This document shows positions 8,027 to 13,385 of a DNA stretch of 13,385 nt, one piece after another. The first letter of the stretch is position 1; every line of letters starts with the position of its first letter. Source of the stretch: Robiginitomaculum sp. (lineage in GTDB: Bacteria; Pseudomonadota; Alphaproteobacteria; Caulobacterales; Maricaulaceae); assembly GCA_021647375.1 (NCBI GenBank), contig JAKIUV010000071.1, forward strand, positions 1 through 13,385. The letters are read 5' to 3'. Made by a program: the position numbers and the translations under genes. A model generated the notes under the pieces. That model was not told where the DNA came from and did not search any database. It worked only from the letters and a program-made list of their open reading frames with translations.

Positions 8027-8446
8027 ATGAAGCTAATGTTGGTTGCGGCATGTGCGCTTATTGATACGGATGGGCGCATTCTTATGAGCCAAAGACCAGT
8101 GGGTAAAGATCATGCGGGGCTGTGGGAGTTTCCGGGTGGTAAAGTTGAAGACGGAGAGACGCCGGAACAAACGATAAGACGCGAACTTTGGGAAGAGTTA
8201 GGGGTGGAGCCGTGTGAGCAGTGCTTGCAGGCTTTTAACTTTGTTTCCCATGCCTATGCAGACTTTCATTTGTTCATGCCGTTATATCTTTGTCGTCAAT
8301 GGGACGGAATGGTTCGTCCGAAAGAGGGGCAGCAAGTGCGCTGGGTGTTTCCAGACCGTATTTGTGGCCTCGATCTGGTACCTGCGGATATACCGCTTGC
8401 GCTAGAGATTAGGGACAGGCTGACGCGGGGGCGACGGTTTGAATAA
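8027..8446 (+). CDS. mutT: 8-oxo-dGTP diphosphatase MutT (Nudix hydrolase)
   Basis: The protein has 139 residues. A complete Nudix box is present at residues 38-60 (GKVEDGE, seven residues, then RELWEELGV), with the metal-binding Glu53, Glu56 and Glu57. The upstream LWEFPGG and the N-terminus MKLMLVAACALID are typical of the MutT branch, which removes oxidised 8-oxo-dGTP from the nucleotide pool and prevents A:T to C:G errors. ATG 8027 fits family N-termini; the ribosome-binding site is weak. The gene lies 58 nt after argJ, and the Flp pilin gene begins 5 nt after its stop. The MutT role is inferred from family and position; a different Nudix substrate is possible. Confidence 0.9.
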   Translation: MKLMLVAACALIDTDGRILMSQRPVGKDHAGLWEFPGGKVEDGETPEQTIRRELWEELGVEPCEQCLQAFNFVSHAYADFHLFMPLYLCRQWDGMVRPKEGQQVRWVFPDRICGLDLVPADIPLALEIRDRLTRGRRFE

Positions 8447-8451
8447 GTGAT

Positions 8452-8634
8452 ATGTATAGCAGATTACAGACGATGTTTAGCCGGCTTGCCCGTGATGAAA
8501 GCGGGGCAACAGCAATTGAATACGGCATGCTTGTCGCTATACTTGCTGTCGGCTTAATTGTCGGGATTACAGGTATAGCAGTTATAGTGACCGATATGTG
8601 GGATGGTGTTGGCAGTAGTGTCAACGCAACTTGA
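8452..8634 (+). CDS. Flp/Fap-type prepilin (type IVb pilin)
   Basis: The product has 60 residues. An 18-residue basic leader ends in DESG, and the mature sequence starts ATAIEYGMLVAILAVG. Cleavage after Gly18 places Glu at +5 and Tyr at +6, the Flp hallmark recognised by a TadV/CpaA-type prepilin peptidase. A hydrophobic helix (about 19-48) is followed by a short polar tail (VTDMWDGVGSSVNAT). Flp pilins assemble into thin adhesive tad pili. No tad/cpa genes are in the window, so this pilin is away from any assembly locus here. The ATG is 5 nt after the mutT stop and has no clear ribosome-binding site, so translation may depend on reinitiation after mutT. The small size is normal for the family. 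Confidence 0.9.
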   Translation: MYSRLQTMFSRLARDESGATAIEYGMLVAILAVGLIVGITGIAVIVTDMWDGVGSSVNAT

Positions 8635-8647
8635 TGCTTACCGCCTT

Positions 8648-8746
8648 GCTATAGGTGTATTTATCAGTGCGGATAGGTTCGACAATGCCGTTACCAGCAT
8701 GTGGAATGGTGCTTCCGCAGATATTTACACGACCCAAATGCATTAA
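8648..8746 (+). pseudogene. Possible remnant of a second Flp pilin (3' end only)
   Basis: In a frame different from the intact pilin, translation gives a hydrophobic stretch (AIGVFISADRF) and then VTSMWNGASADI, ending at TAA 8744-8746. This mirrors the intact pilin's VTDMWDGVGSSV tail; the DNA shares ACC, ATGTGG and GGT in register (8587-8616 against 8690-8719). No leader, no GATAIEY motif and no start with a ribosome-binding site are visible. The frame can be traced up to an ATG at 8603 inside the pilin gene, but that is not pilin-like. A tandem duplicate that lost its 5' part is the simplest reading. Chance similarity is possible because the match is short. Confidence 0.35.
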
Positions 8747-8777
8747 ACTGCGAGCTAAATGTCTTAAATTGCAAGCT
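8743..8777 (+). repeat. Imperfect direct repeat, 14-bp units spaced 21 bp
   Basis: TTAAACTGCGAGCT (8743-8756) and TTAAATTGCAAGCT (8764-8777) agree at 12 of 14 positions and start exactly 21 bp apart, about two helical turns. They lie in the gap between the pilin remnant and accA, upstream of the candidate accA promoter. The spacing would suit two regulator-binding sites on one DNA face, but it could also be residue of a small duplication. Confidence 0.45.
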
Positions 8778-8786
8778 TTTGCTTGC
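8771..8786. terminator. Small perfect hairpin, possible terminator of the mutT-pilin transcript
   Basis: GCAAGC and GCTTGC form a perfect 6-bp stem around a TTTT loop. The following bases (TCCCTTTG) are only weakly T-rich, so it is at best a marginal intrinsic terminator. It overlaps the second copy of the 14-bp direct repeat, so the palindrome might instead be part of a protein-binding site. Confidence 0.3.
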
Positions 8787-8794
8787 TCCCTTTG

Positions 8795-8823
8795 TTGACC
8801 CTGATAATGTCTGCCGTTTAGTA
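8795..8823 (+). promoter_or_regulatory. Candidate accA promoter
   Basis: TTGACC (8795-8800) is a good -35 match; 17 nt later lies TTAGTA (8818-8823), a poor -10. The predicted start would give a very short leader before the ATG at 8840. This is the best pair I see in the gap, but the -10 is weak. Confidence 0.2.
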
Positions 8824-8839
8824 GCCGTGGATAAATTTA

Positions 8840-9826
8840 ATGAGCACACTTCAAAATGCAGCCCGAACCTATCTGGACTTCGAACGCCCGCTGGCAGAAC
8901 TGGACGGCAAGATCGATGATCTTAAAGCGCTGAACGGCTCCGGCCAAGATGGAGGCGGCGTTGATGTTTCCGCAGAAGTCGCGCGGCTAGAAGGCAAAGC
9001 GCAAGCACAACTTAAATCTATTTACGCCAAGCTTGATGCGTGGGAAAAAACTCAGGTTGCCCGTCATCCATCCCGCCCGCATTTCGGCGACTATATCAAC
9101 GGTATGATCAGCGACTTTACGCCGCTGTCCGGCGACCGAAAATTCGGTGACGACCAAGCTATGATTGGCGGCCTAGGACGATTGCGTGGTCAGCCAATCG
9201 TTATTATGGGGCAGGAAAAAGGCCACGATACCGAGACGCGCCTCAAGCATAATTTTGGCATGGCTGGCCCAGAAGGTTACCGCAAGGTTGTGCGGCTGAT
9301 GGAACTGGCCGAACGTTTTGAGCTGCCCGTTATCTCATTGGTTGATACGGCGGGTGCTTATCCAGGGCGCGGTGCAGAAGAACGCGGTCAAGCCGAAGCC
9401 ATTGCCCGCTCCATTGATAAAAGCCTGTCCTTGAAGGTTCCTTTTGTCACTGTGATTACGGGCGAGGGCGGATCCGGCGGTGCGGTGGCCATCGCGTCTG
9501 CGGATAGTGTCAATATGCTAGAACACTCCATATATTCGGTGATCTCTCCCGAAGGGTGTGCATCCATATTGTGGCGCGATGCGGCAAAAGCTGAAACGGC
9601 GGCGGGTGCCATGAAAATCACGGCGCAAGATTTGATTAAGCTGGGTGTTATTGACAAGATTATCAAAGAGCCTGTTGGCGGCGCCCACCGCGCTCGCGAA
9701 AAAACCATCAAGTCTGTGGGTACTGCCATTATGGCGGCGCTAAAAGAATTGCAGCCCCTAGAGTCCAAAGCCCGCATAGAGCGCCGCCGCGAGAAATTTC
9801 TCGCTATTGGCCGCGATTTGGCGTAA
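8840..9826 (+). CDS. accA: Acetyl-CoA carboxylase carboxyltransferase subunit alpha
   Basis: The protein has 328 residues, normal for AccA. With AccD it forms the carboxyltransferase that moves CO2 from carboxybiotin (on AccB) to acetyl-CoA, giving malonyl-CoA for fatty acid synthesis. Visible signatures are the N-terminal YLDFERPLAELDGKIDDLKAL coiled region, HPSRPHFGDYI (76-86), DTAGAYPGRGAEERGQAEAIA (169-189), the glycine-rich TGEGGSGGAVAIA (207-219) that shapes the active site, and SPEGCASILWRDA (236-248). The start is supported by the family N-terminus; the ribosome-binding site (GTGGAT) is weak. accD is not in the window. The gene is probably transcribed alone, since more than 200 nt precede it and more than 400 nt follow it. 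Confidence 0.97.
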   Translation: MSTLQNAARTYLDFERPLAELDGKIDDLKALNGSGQDGGGVDVSAEVARLEGKAQAQLKSIYAKLDAWEKTQVARHPSRPHFGDYINGMISDFTPLSGDRKFGDDQAMIGGLGRLRGQPIVIMGQEKGHDTETRLKHNFGMAGPEGYRKVVRLMELAERFELPVISLVDTAGAYPGRGAEERGQAEAIARSIDKSLSLKVPFVTVITGEGGSGGAVAIASADSVNMLEHSIYSVISPEGCASILWRDAAKAETAAGAMKITAQDLIKLGVIDKIIKEPVGGAHRAREKTIKSVGTAIMAALKELQPLESKARIERRREKFLAIGRDLA

Positions 9827-9936
9827 TAGTCGAGACGGCTTTCCTTAAGTGGGAACGCTATTTTTAACCCAAACGCCTCGCCTGAGTGCGTAGCCTGCTT
9901 CTCTGCAAAAAACCTTTAAAAATACGCAGACTCTTG

Positions 9937-9964
9937 TTGACGTTCGGAAATCTCCTGTTATGTT
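9937..9964 (+). promoter_or_regulatory. Probable str operon promoter
   Basis: TTGACG (9937-9942) is separated by 16 nt from TATGTT (9959-9964). This is the best -35/-10 pair in the 426-bp gap before rpsL. Transcription would start near 9971 and leave a leader of about 280 nt. The preceding bases 9827-9936 contain no gene, and I see no clear terminator for accA in them. Confidence 0.5.
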
Positions 9965-9970
9965 CCCGCT

Positions 9971-10252
9971 CGCTGAAGGAATTGATGTCAGATTCTTGAG
10001 ATTTGAGACCCTTCTCCTTGGCGAAAAGTTTTTATATTTGTTCCGAATTTCGGTGGTTTTGCCGGGACTAGGGGCGGTTTTGCGTGAAACGCCTTGTTTT
10101 GAAGCCTATTTCCTCGATTTCGAGGCCATTTATTTGGATTGGGTGATGGGGTGATGTTTCGCGCGTTTTGTGCAGGAGGCTTTGTGTCGACTGTGCGTTG
10201 TTTGTCCGTGTTTTGCCTGTTTTGGGCGGCACATATTAAATAAGAGGCCTTT
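9971..10252 (+). promoter_or_regulatory. Long G/T-rich leader of the str operon, candidate regulatory RNA
   Basis: If the promoter call is right, about 280 nt of untranslated RNA precede rpsL. The segment is strongly G/T-rich on the plus strand and contains six GTTTTG hexamers (10056, 10077, 10096, 10165, 10210, 10219). Possible hairpins are CCG-CGG around AATTT (10043-10053), GGCG(G)TTT with AAACGCC (10073-10093, one bulged G), and CCTCG-CGAGG around ATTT (10112-10125). A short open frame with a strong ribosome-binding site occupies its last part. Ribosomal protein operons commonly carry autoregulatory leaders; I do not recognise this one as a described family. Confidence 0.4.
10184..10243 (+). 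CDS. Candidate 19-codon leader peptide upstream of rpsL
   Basis: A perfect AGGAGG (10174-10179) lies 4 nt before GTG 10184, which opens a 19-codon frame ending at TAA 10241-10243. The peptide would read MSTVRCLSVFCLFWAAHIK, with two Cys and one Trp. The stop overlaps the start of the rpsL ribosome-binding site (AAGAGG, 10242-10247), and rpsL ATG is 9 nt beyond, an arrangement that favours coupled translation. Bases 10183-10189 (TGTGTCG) can pair with 10227-10233 (CGGCACA), one G-U pair included, which would hide the GTG in a stem. The 4-nt spacing is short, and GTG rather than ATG weakens the case. No known family is recognised. Confidence 0.4.
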   Translation: MSTVRCLSVFCLFWAAHIK

Positions 10253-10624
10253 ATGCCAACAGTATCGCAACTGATCCGGAAGCCCCGGAAGCCAAAGCCA
10301 AAACGGAACAAGGTTCCGGCTATGGAAGCATGTCCGCAAAAACGCGGCGTGTGTACACGTGTTTATACCACAACACCGAAAAAGCCGAACTCGGCGCTTC
10401 GGAAAGTGGCTAAAGTGCGTTTGACCAATGGTTTTGAAGTTGTGTGCTATATTCCAGGTGAGGGCCATAATCTGCAAGAGCATAGTGTTGTGCTCATTCG
10501 CGGTGGTCGGGTCAAAGACTTGCCGGGTGTTCGTTATCACGTGTTGCGTGGTGTGTTGGATACCCAGGGTGTTAAAGATCGTCGTCAACGTCGTTCCAAA
10601 TATGGCGCTAAGCGTCCTAAGTAG
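10253..10624 (+). CDS. rpsL: 30S ribosomal protein S12
   Basis: The protein has 123 residues. S12 sits at the decoding centre of the small subunit and controls accuracy. PTVSQLIRKPRK at the N-terminus, TTTPKKPNSALRKVAKVRL (39-57) and the loop GRVKDLPGVRYH (85-96) are all standard. Lys43 and Lys88 (counting Met) are the wild-type residues whose mutation gives streptomycin resistance, so a sensitive allele is predicted. Asp89 is the position methylthiolated by RimO in other bacteria. The ribosome-binding site AAGAGG ends 5 nt before the ATG. It is the first gene of the str operon; only 11 nt separate it from rpsG. Confidence 0.99.
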   Translation: MPTVSQLIRKPRKPKPKRNKVPAMEACPQKRGVCTRVYTTTPKKPNSALRKVAKVRLTNGFEVVCYIPGEGHNLQEHSVVLIRGGRVKDLPGVRYHVLRGVLDTQGVKDRRQRRSKYGAKRPK

Positions 10625-10635
10625 AGGTATATATA

Positions 10636-11106
10636 ATGTCACGTCGTCACCGCGCAGAAAAACGAGTAATTTTACCAGACCCAAAGTTTGGGGATCTTGT
10701 CCTGTCTAAATTTATGAATGCTATCATGTTGGACGGAAAGAAGTCCGCCGCTGAGAAAATCGTTTACGGGGCTTTGGATATTGTTGAGGAGCGGGCTAAG
10801 TCTGAGCCTCTTCGCATGTTCCATGATGCACTTGAGAACATCAAGCCGTCCGTTGAGGTTCGTTCTCGCCGTGTTGGTGGTGCGACTTACCAAATCCCTG
10901 TTGAGGTTCGCCACGAGCGTAAACAGGCTCTCGCCATTCGTTGGTTGGTGTCTGCGTCTCGTTCACGCAACGAAAATACAATGCGCGAAAGATTAGCTGG
11001 GGAGCTGTTGGATGCTGCAAATAGTCGTGGTTCCGCCGTTAAAAAGCGCGAAGACACACACAAAATGGCTGAGGCGAACCGTGCGTTCTCTCATTACCGC
11101 TGGTAA
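10636..11106 (+). CDS. rpsG: 30S ribosomal protein S7
   Basis: The protein has 156 residues, the standard length. S7 binds the 3' major domain of 16S rRNA, starts head assembly and lies near the E site. MSRRHRAEKR at the N-terminus, MNAIMLDGKKSAAEKIVYGAL, PSVEVRSRRVGGATYQIPVEV (71-91) and the C-terminal NRAFSHYRW are typical. A GAGG ribosome-binding site (overlapping the rpsL stop) precedes the ATG. In E. coli, S7 represses its own operon by binding a roughly 100-nt rpsL-rpsG spacer; here the spacer is 11 nt, so that site cannot exist in the same form. Confidence 0.99.
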   Translation: MSRRHRAEKRVILPDPKFGDLVLSKFMNAIMLDGKKSAAEKIVYGALDIVEERAKSEPLRMFHDALENIKPSVEVRSRRVGGATYQIPVEVRHERKQALAIRWLVSASRSRNENTMRERLAGELLDAANSRGSAVKKREDTHKMAEANRAFSHYRW

Positions 11107-11130
11107 ATAAAGCTAGAATTAGAGAATATT

Positions 11131-13215
11131 ATGTCACGCGAATATAAAATCGAAGATTACCGGAATTTTGGTATCATGGCGCACATTGATGCGGGTAAAA
11201 CCACATGTACTGAGCGGATCCTTTATTATACAGGTAAAAACCACAAGATTGCCGAAGTGCATGACGGTGCGGCTACTATGGATTGGATGGAGCAGGAGCA
11301 AGAGCGCGGCATTACGATTACCTCTGCGGCGACTACGTGTTTTTGGCGTGGTAAGCGTTTGAACATTATTGATACACCGGGACACGTTGATTTCACCATT
11401 GAGGTTGAGCGTTCGTTGCGGGTGCTTGATGGTGCGGTTGCGCTATTGGATGCCAATGCTGGTGTTGAGCCGCAAACAGAGACCGTTTGGCGTCAGGCTG
11501 ATAAGTATAATGTTCCGCGCATGATTTTCTGTAATAAAATGGATAAATTGGGCGCCGACTTCTACGCTTCATTTGATAGCGTGAAGAAGCGTCTTGGTGC
11601 GCCTGCTTTGGCTATGCAATTGCCAATCGGCGCTGAGAACGAATTTAAAGGCATGGTCGATTTGATCGAAATGCATGCCTATGTTTGGGCGGATGATGCG
11701 GAATTGGGTGCTAAGTTTGATACAGTGGAAATTCCGGCTGATTTGGCTGATAAGGCTGCTGAATACCGCGAGACGTTAGTTGAGACAGTTGCTGAGCTTG
11801 ATGACAGTGTCATGGAGGCTTATCTTGAAGGCGAAACTATTGATAATGCGACGTTAAAGCGTCTGATCCGTAAGGGTACGCTTGAGGGTAAGTTGGTGCC
11901 TATGTTTTGTGGTACGGCGTTTAAAAACAAGGGTGTTCAGCCTTTGCTTGACGCGGTTGTTGATTACCTGCCAAGCCCGGTCGATATTCCTGCGATTAAG
12001 GGTATTGATGTAAAGACTGGCGAGGAGACAACTCGCGCGGCATCTGATGATGCGCCTTTGTCTATGTTGGCTTTCAAGATCATGAATGACCCGTTTGTGG
12101 GCACGCTTACATTCTGTCGTCTGTATTCTGGTGTGTTGGAATCTGGTACGACTTTGATGAATACGGTTAAGGAAAAACGCGAGCGTGTTGGTCGTATGCT
12201 GATTATGCATTCCAATGACCGTGATGACATTAAAATTGCCCATGCTGGCGATATTGTGGCGATTGCTTCTTTGAAACAAACCACAACGGGCGATACTTTG
12301 TCTGATTTAAACCATCCGGTTATCCTAGAGCGCATGGAATTTCCTGATCCTGTTATCGAAATTTCTGTGGAGCCTAAAACCAAGGCTGACCAAGAAAAAT
12401 TAGGTGTTGGCTTGCAAAGATTGGCTGCTGAAGATCCGTCTTTCCGGGTTTCGACCGATCACGAATCTGGTCAAACGATTATGGCGGGCATGGGCGAGCT
12501 TCACTTGGATATTCTGGTTGACCGTCTTAAGCGCGAATTTGGTGTTGAGGCCAATATCGGTCAGCCGCAAGTGGCTTACCGCGAGACCCTTAAGGGGCCG
12601 ATTGATATTGATTATACCCACAAGAAGCAGTCTGGTGGTTCTGGTCAGTTTGGTCGCGTCAAGATTAAATTTACCCCGTCCGAGCCGGGCGAGGGCATTA
12701 CTTTCGAGAGCAAGGTTGTCGGCGGTAATGTGCCTAAGGAGTATATTCCGGGTGTTGAAAAGGGTATTCGGACCATGGCCGAAAGTGGTCTTTTGGCTGG
12801 CTTCCCGGTTATTGATTTCCATGCAGAGCTTTATGATGGTGCTTACCATGATGTGGATAGTTCGGTTATGGCGTTTGAAATTGCTGCCCGTGCTGCGTTT
12901 CGCGAAATTAAAAAAGAGGGCGGTATTAAACTGCTGGAGCCTATCATGAAGGTTGAGGTTGTGACCCCTGAGGATTATATGGGTGACGTCATTGGCGACC
13001 TTAGTTCACGTCGTGGAATGATTTCCGGTACGGAAGCGCGTGGTGTTGTCACAGCGATTAACGCAATGGTGCCGTTGGCCAATATGTTTGGTTATGTGAG
13101 TAATTTGCGCGGTATGTCCCAAGGGCGTGCGCAGTTCACCATGACATTTGATCATTACGAAGCAACGCCAAAGGCGATTTCGGATGAGGTTATTGAAGCG
13201 ATGGGTGGCGCATAG
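11131..13215 (+). CDS. fusA: Translation elongation factor G
   Basis: The protein has 694 residues. EF-G is the GTPase that drives ribosomal translocation and, with RRF, ribosome recycling. The G domain shows G1 AHIDAGKT (17-24), G2 RGITITSAATT (59-69), G3 DTPGHVDF (81-88) and G4 NKMD (135-138). Domains II-V follow: VGTLTFCRLYSG, GMGELHLDILVDRLKREF, HKKQSGGSGQFGRV, and SSRRGMISGTEARG near the C-terminus. The N-terminal SREYKIEDYRNFGIMAHIDAG matches the canonical translocase and not the fusidic-resistance or EF4 paralogues. It starts 24 nt after rpsG with a weak AGAG ribosome-binding site, within the str operon. Confidence 0.99.
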   Translation: MSREYKIEDYRNFGIMAHIDAGKTTCTERILYYTGKNHKIAEVHDGAATMDWMEQEQERGITITSAATTCFWRGKRLNIIDTPGHVDFTIEVERSLRVLDGAVALLDANAGVEPQTETVWRQADKYNVPRMIFCNKMDKLGADFYASFDSVKKRLGAPALAMQLPIGAENEFKGMVDLIEMHAYVWADDAELGAKFDTVEIPADLADKAAEYRETLVETVAELDDSVMEAYLEGETIDNATLKRLIRKGTLEGKLVPMFCGTAFKNKGVQPLLDAVVDYLPSPVDIPAIKGIDVKTGEETTRAASDDAPLSMLAFKIMNDPFVGTLTFCRLYSGVLESGTTLMNTVKEKRERVGRMLIMHSNDRDDIKIAHAGDIVAIASLKQTTTGDTLSDLNHPVILERMEFPDPVIEISVEPKTKADQEKLGVGLQRLAAEDPSFRVSTDHESGQTIMAGMGELHLDILVDRLKREFGVEANIGQPQVAYRETLKGPIDIDYTHKKQSGGSGQFGRVKIKFTPSEPGEGITFESKVVGGNVPKEYIPGVEKGIRTMAESGLLAGFPVIDFHAELYDGAYHDVDSSVMAFEIAARAAFREIKKEGGIKLLEPIMKVEVVTPEDYMGDVIGDLSSRRGMISGTEARGVVTAINAMVPLANMFGYVSNLRGMSQGRAQFTMTFDHYEATPKAISDEVIEAMGGA

Positions 13216-13278
13216 GCGCCCCTAAGAGAAATTGAATAAGCCCGGTTGGGTAAAGTAGGAAAGTAGAAGGAGAGTATA

Positions 13279-13385
13279 ATGTCTAAAGAGAAGTTTGAGC
13301 GTAATAAGCCCCATGCGAATATTGGTACGATTGGTCATGTTGACCATGGTAAGACCACTTTGACTGCGGCTATCACGAAGTATTT
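13279..13385 (+). CDS. tuf: Translation elongation factor Tu (5' end only)
   Basis: The window ends after 35 codons. The sequence MSKEKFERNKPHANIGTIGH and the G1 motif GHVDHGKT (19-26) are those of EF-Tu, the GTPase that delivers aminoacyl-tRNA to the ribosome. AAGGAGAG (13267-13274) gives a strong ribosome-binding site. It lies 63 nt after fusA with no terminator or good promoter in the gap, so co-transcription with the str operon is likely. Many alphaproteobacteria have two tuf copies; which this is cannot be told. Confidence 0.97.
   Translation, partial: MSKEKFERNKPHANIGTIGHVDHGKTTLTAAITKY

Noticed and set aside
9985..9999. Four-codon frame (MSDS, stop) preceded by AAGGA in the str leader
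   Set aside because: Too short to separate from chance, and its ribosome-binding site would lie only a few nt from the predicted transcript start.
9960..10154. 64-codon open frame in the str leader
   Set aside because: Its ATG overlaps the likely -10 element, it has no ribosome-binding site, and the product resembles no known protein; the region reads better as a leader.
10379..10520. Possible streptomycin-resistance substitutions in rpsL
   Set aside because: Lys43 and Lys88 are both wild type, so no resistance allele is present.
13216..13278. Separate promoter or terminator between fusA and tuf
   Set aside because: No -35/-10 pair of reasonable quality, and only a very short GCCC-GGTT-GGGT stem; read-through from fusA is the simplest view.

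Overview
This window is a largely housekeeping stretch of a chromosome from an alphaproteobacterium. The evidence is the gene order secA / ppiC lipoprotein / argJ / mutT, the Flp-type prepilin, the form of the TonB C-terminal domain, and the str operon order rpsL-rpsG-fusA-tuf. Base composition is fairly balanced, lower in GC than many alphaproteobacteria. A marine Maricaulales/Hyphomonadaceae-like lineage is my guess from protein style, not something I could test. I see no mobile element, CRISPR array, tRNA or rRNA.

Layout. (1) 1-600, minus strand: 5' two-thirds of an isoaspartyl peptidase/L-asparaginase-type Ntn hydrolase, running off the left edge. (2) 728-2930, plus strand, divergent from it: a small envelope gene group, namely a TonB-like energy transducer, a secreted TPR protein and a membrane-anchored alpha/beta hydrolase. 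(3) 2939-5710, minus strand: secA, convergent with the hydrolase. (4) 5829-8634, plus strand: a parvulin-type PPIase lipoprotein, argJ overlapping its end, mutT, and a tiny Flp prepilin gene 5 nt after mutT. (5) 8635-8839: a non-coding gap with what looks like the decayed tail of a second Flp pilin, a 21-bp-phased direct repeat and a small hairpin. (6) 8840-9826: accA. (7) 9827-10252: a 426-bp gap holding the probable str operon promoter and a long G/T-rich leader. (8) 10253 to the right edge: rpsL, rpsG, fusA and the first 35 codons of tuf.

How the genes relate. SecA drives export across the inner membrane and the divergent PPIase lipoprotein would fold exported proteins outside it, so their pairing makes functional sense. 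ArgJ (arginine synthesis) and MutT (nucleotide pool cleaning) belong to the same gene string, but I see no shared pathway. The right end is the translation-machinery operon; its codons favour T-ending forms such as GGT, GTT and CGT, as expected for very highly expressed genes.

I did not find a large undescribed system. The observation I would follow first is in the str leader: a 19-codon open frame (10184-10243) with a perfect AGGAGG ribosome-binding site that ends just before the rpsL ribosome-binding site, and whose start region can pair with its end. Second are the Flp pilin relic and the altered substrate-pocket residues in the asparaginase-like protein.
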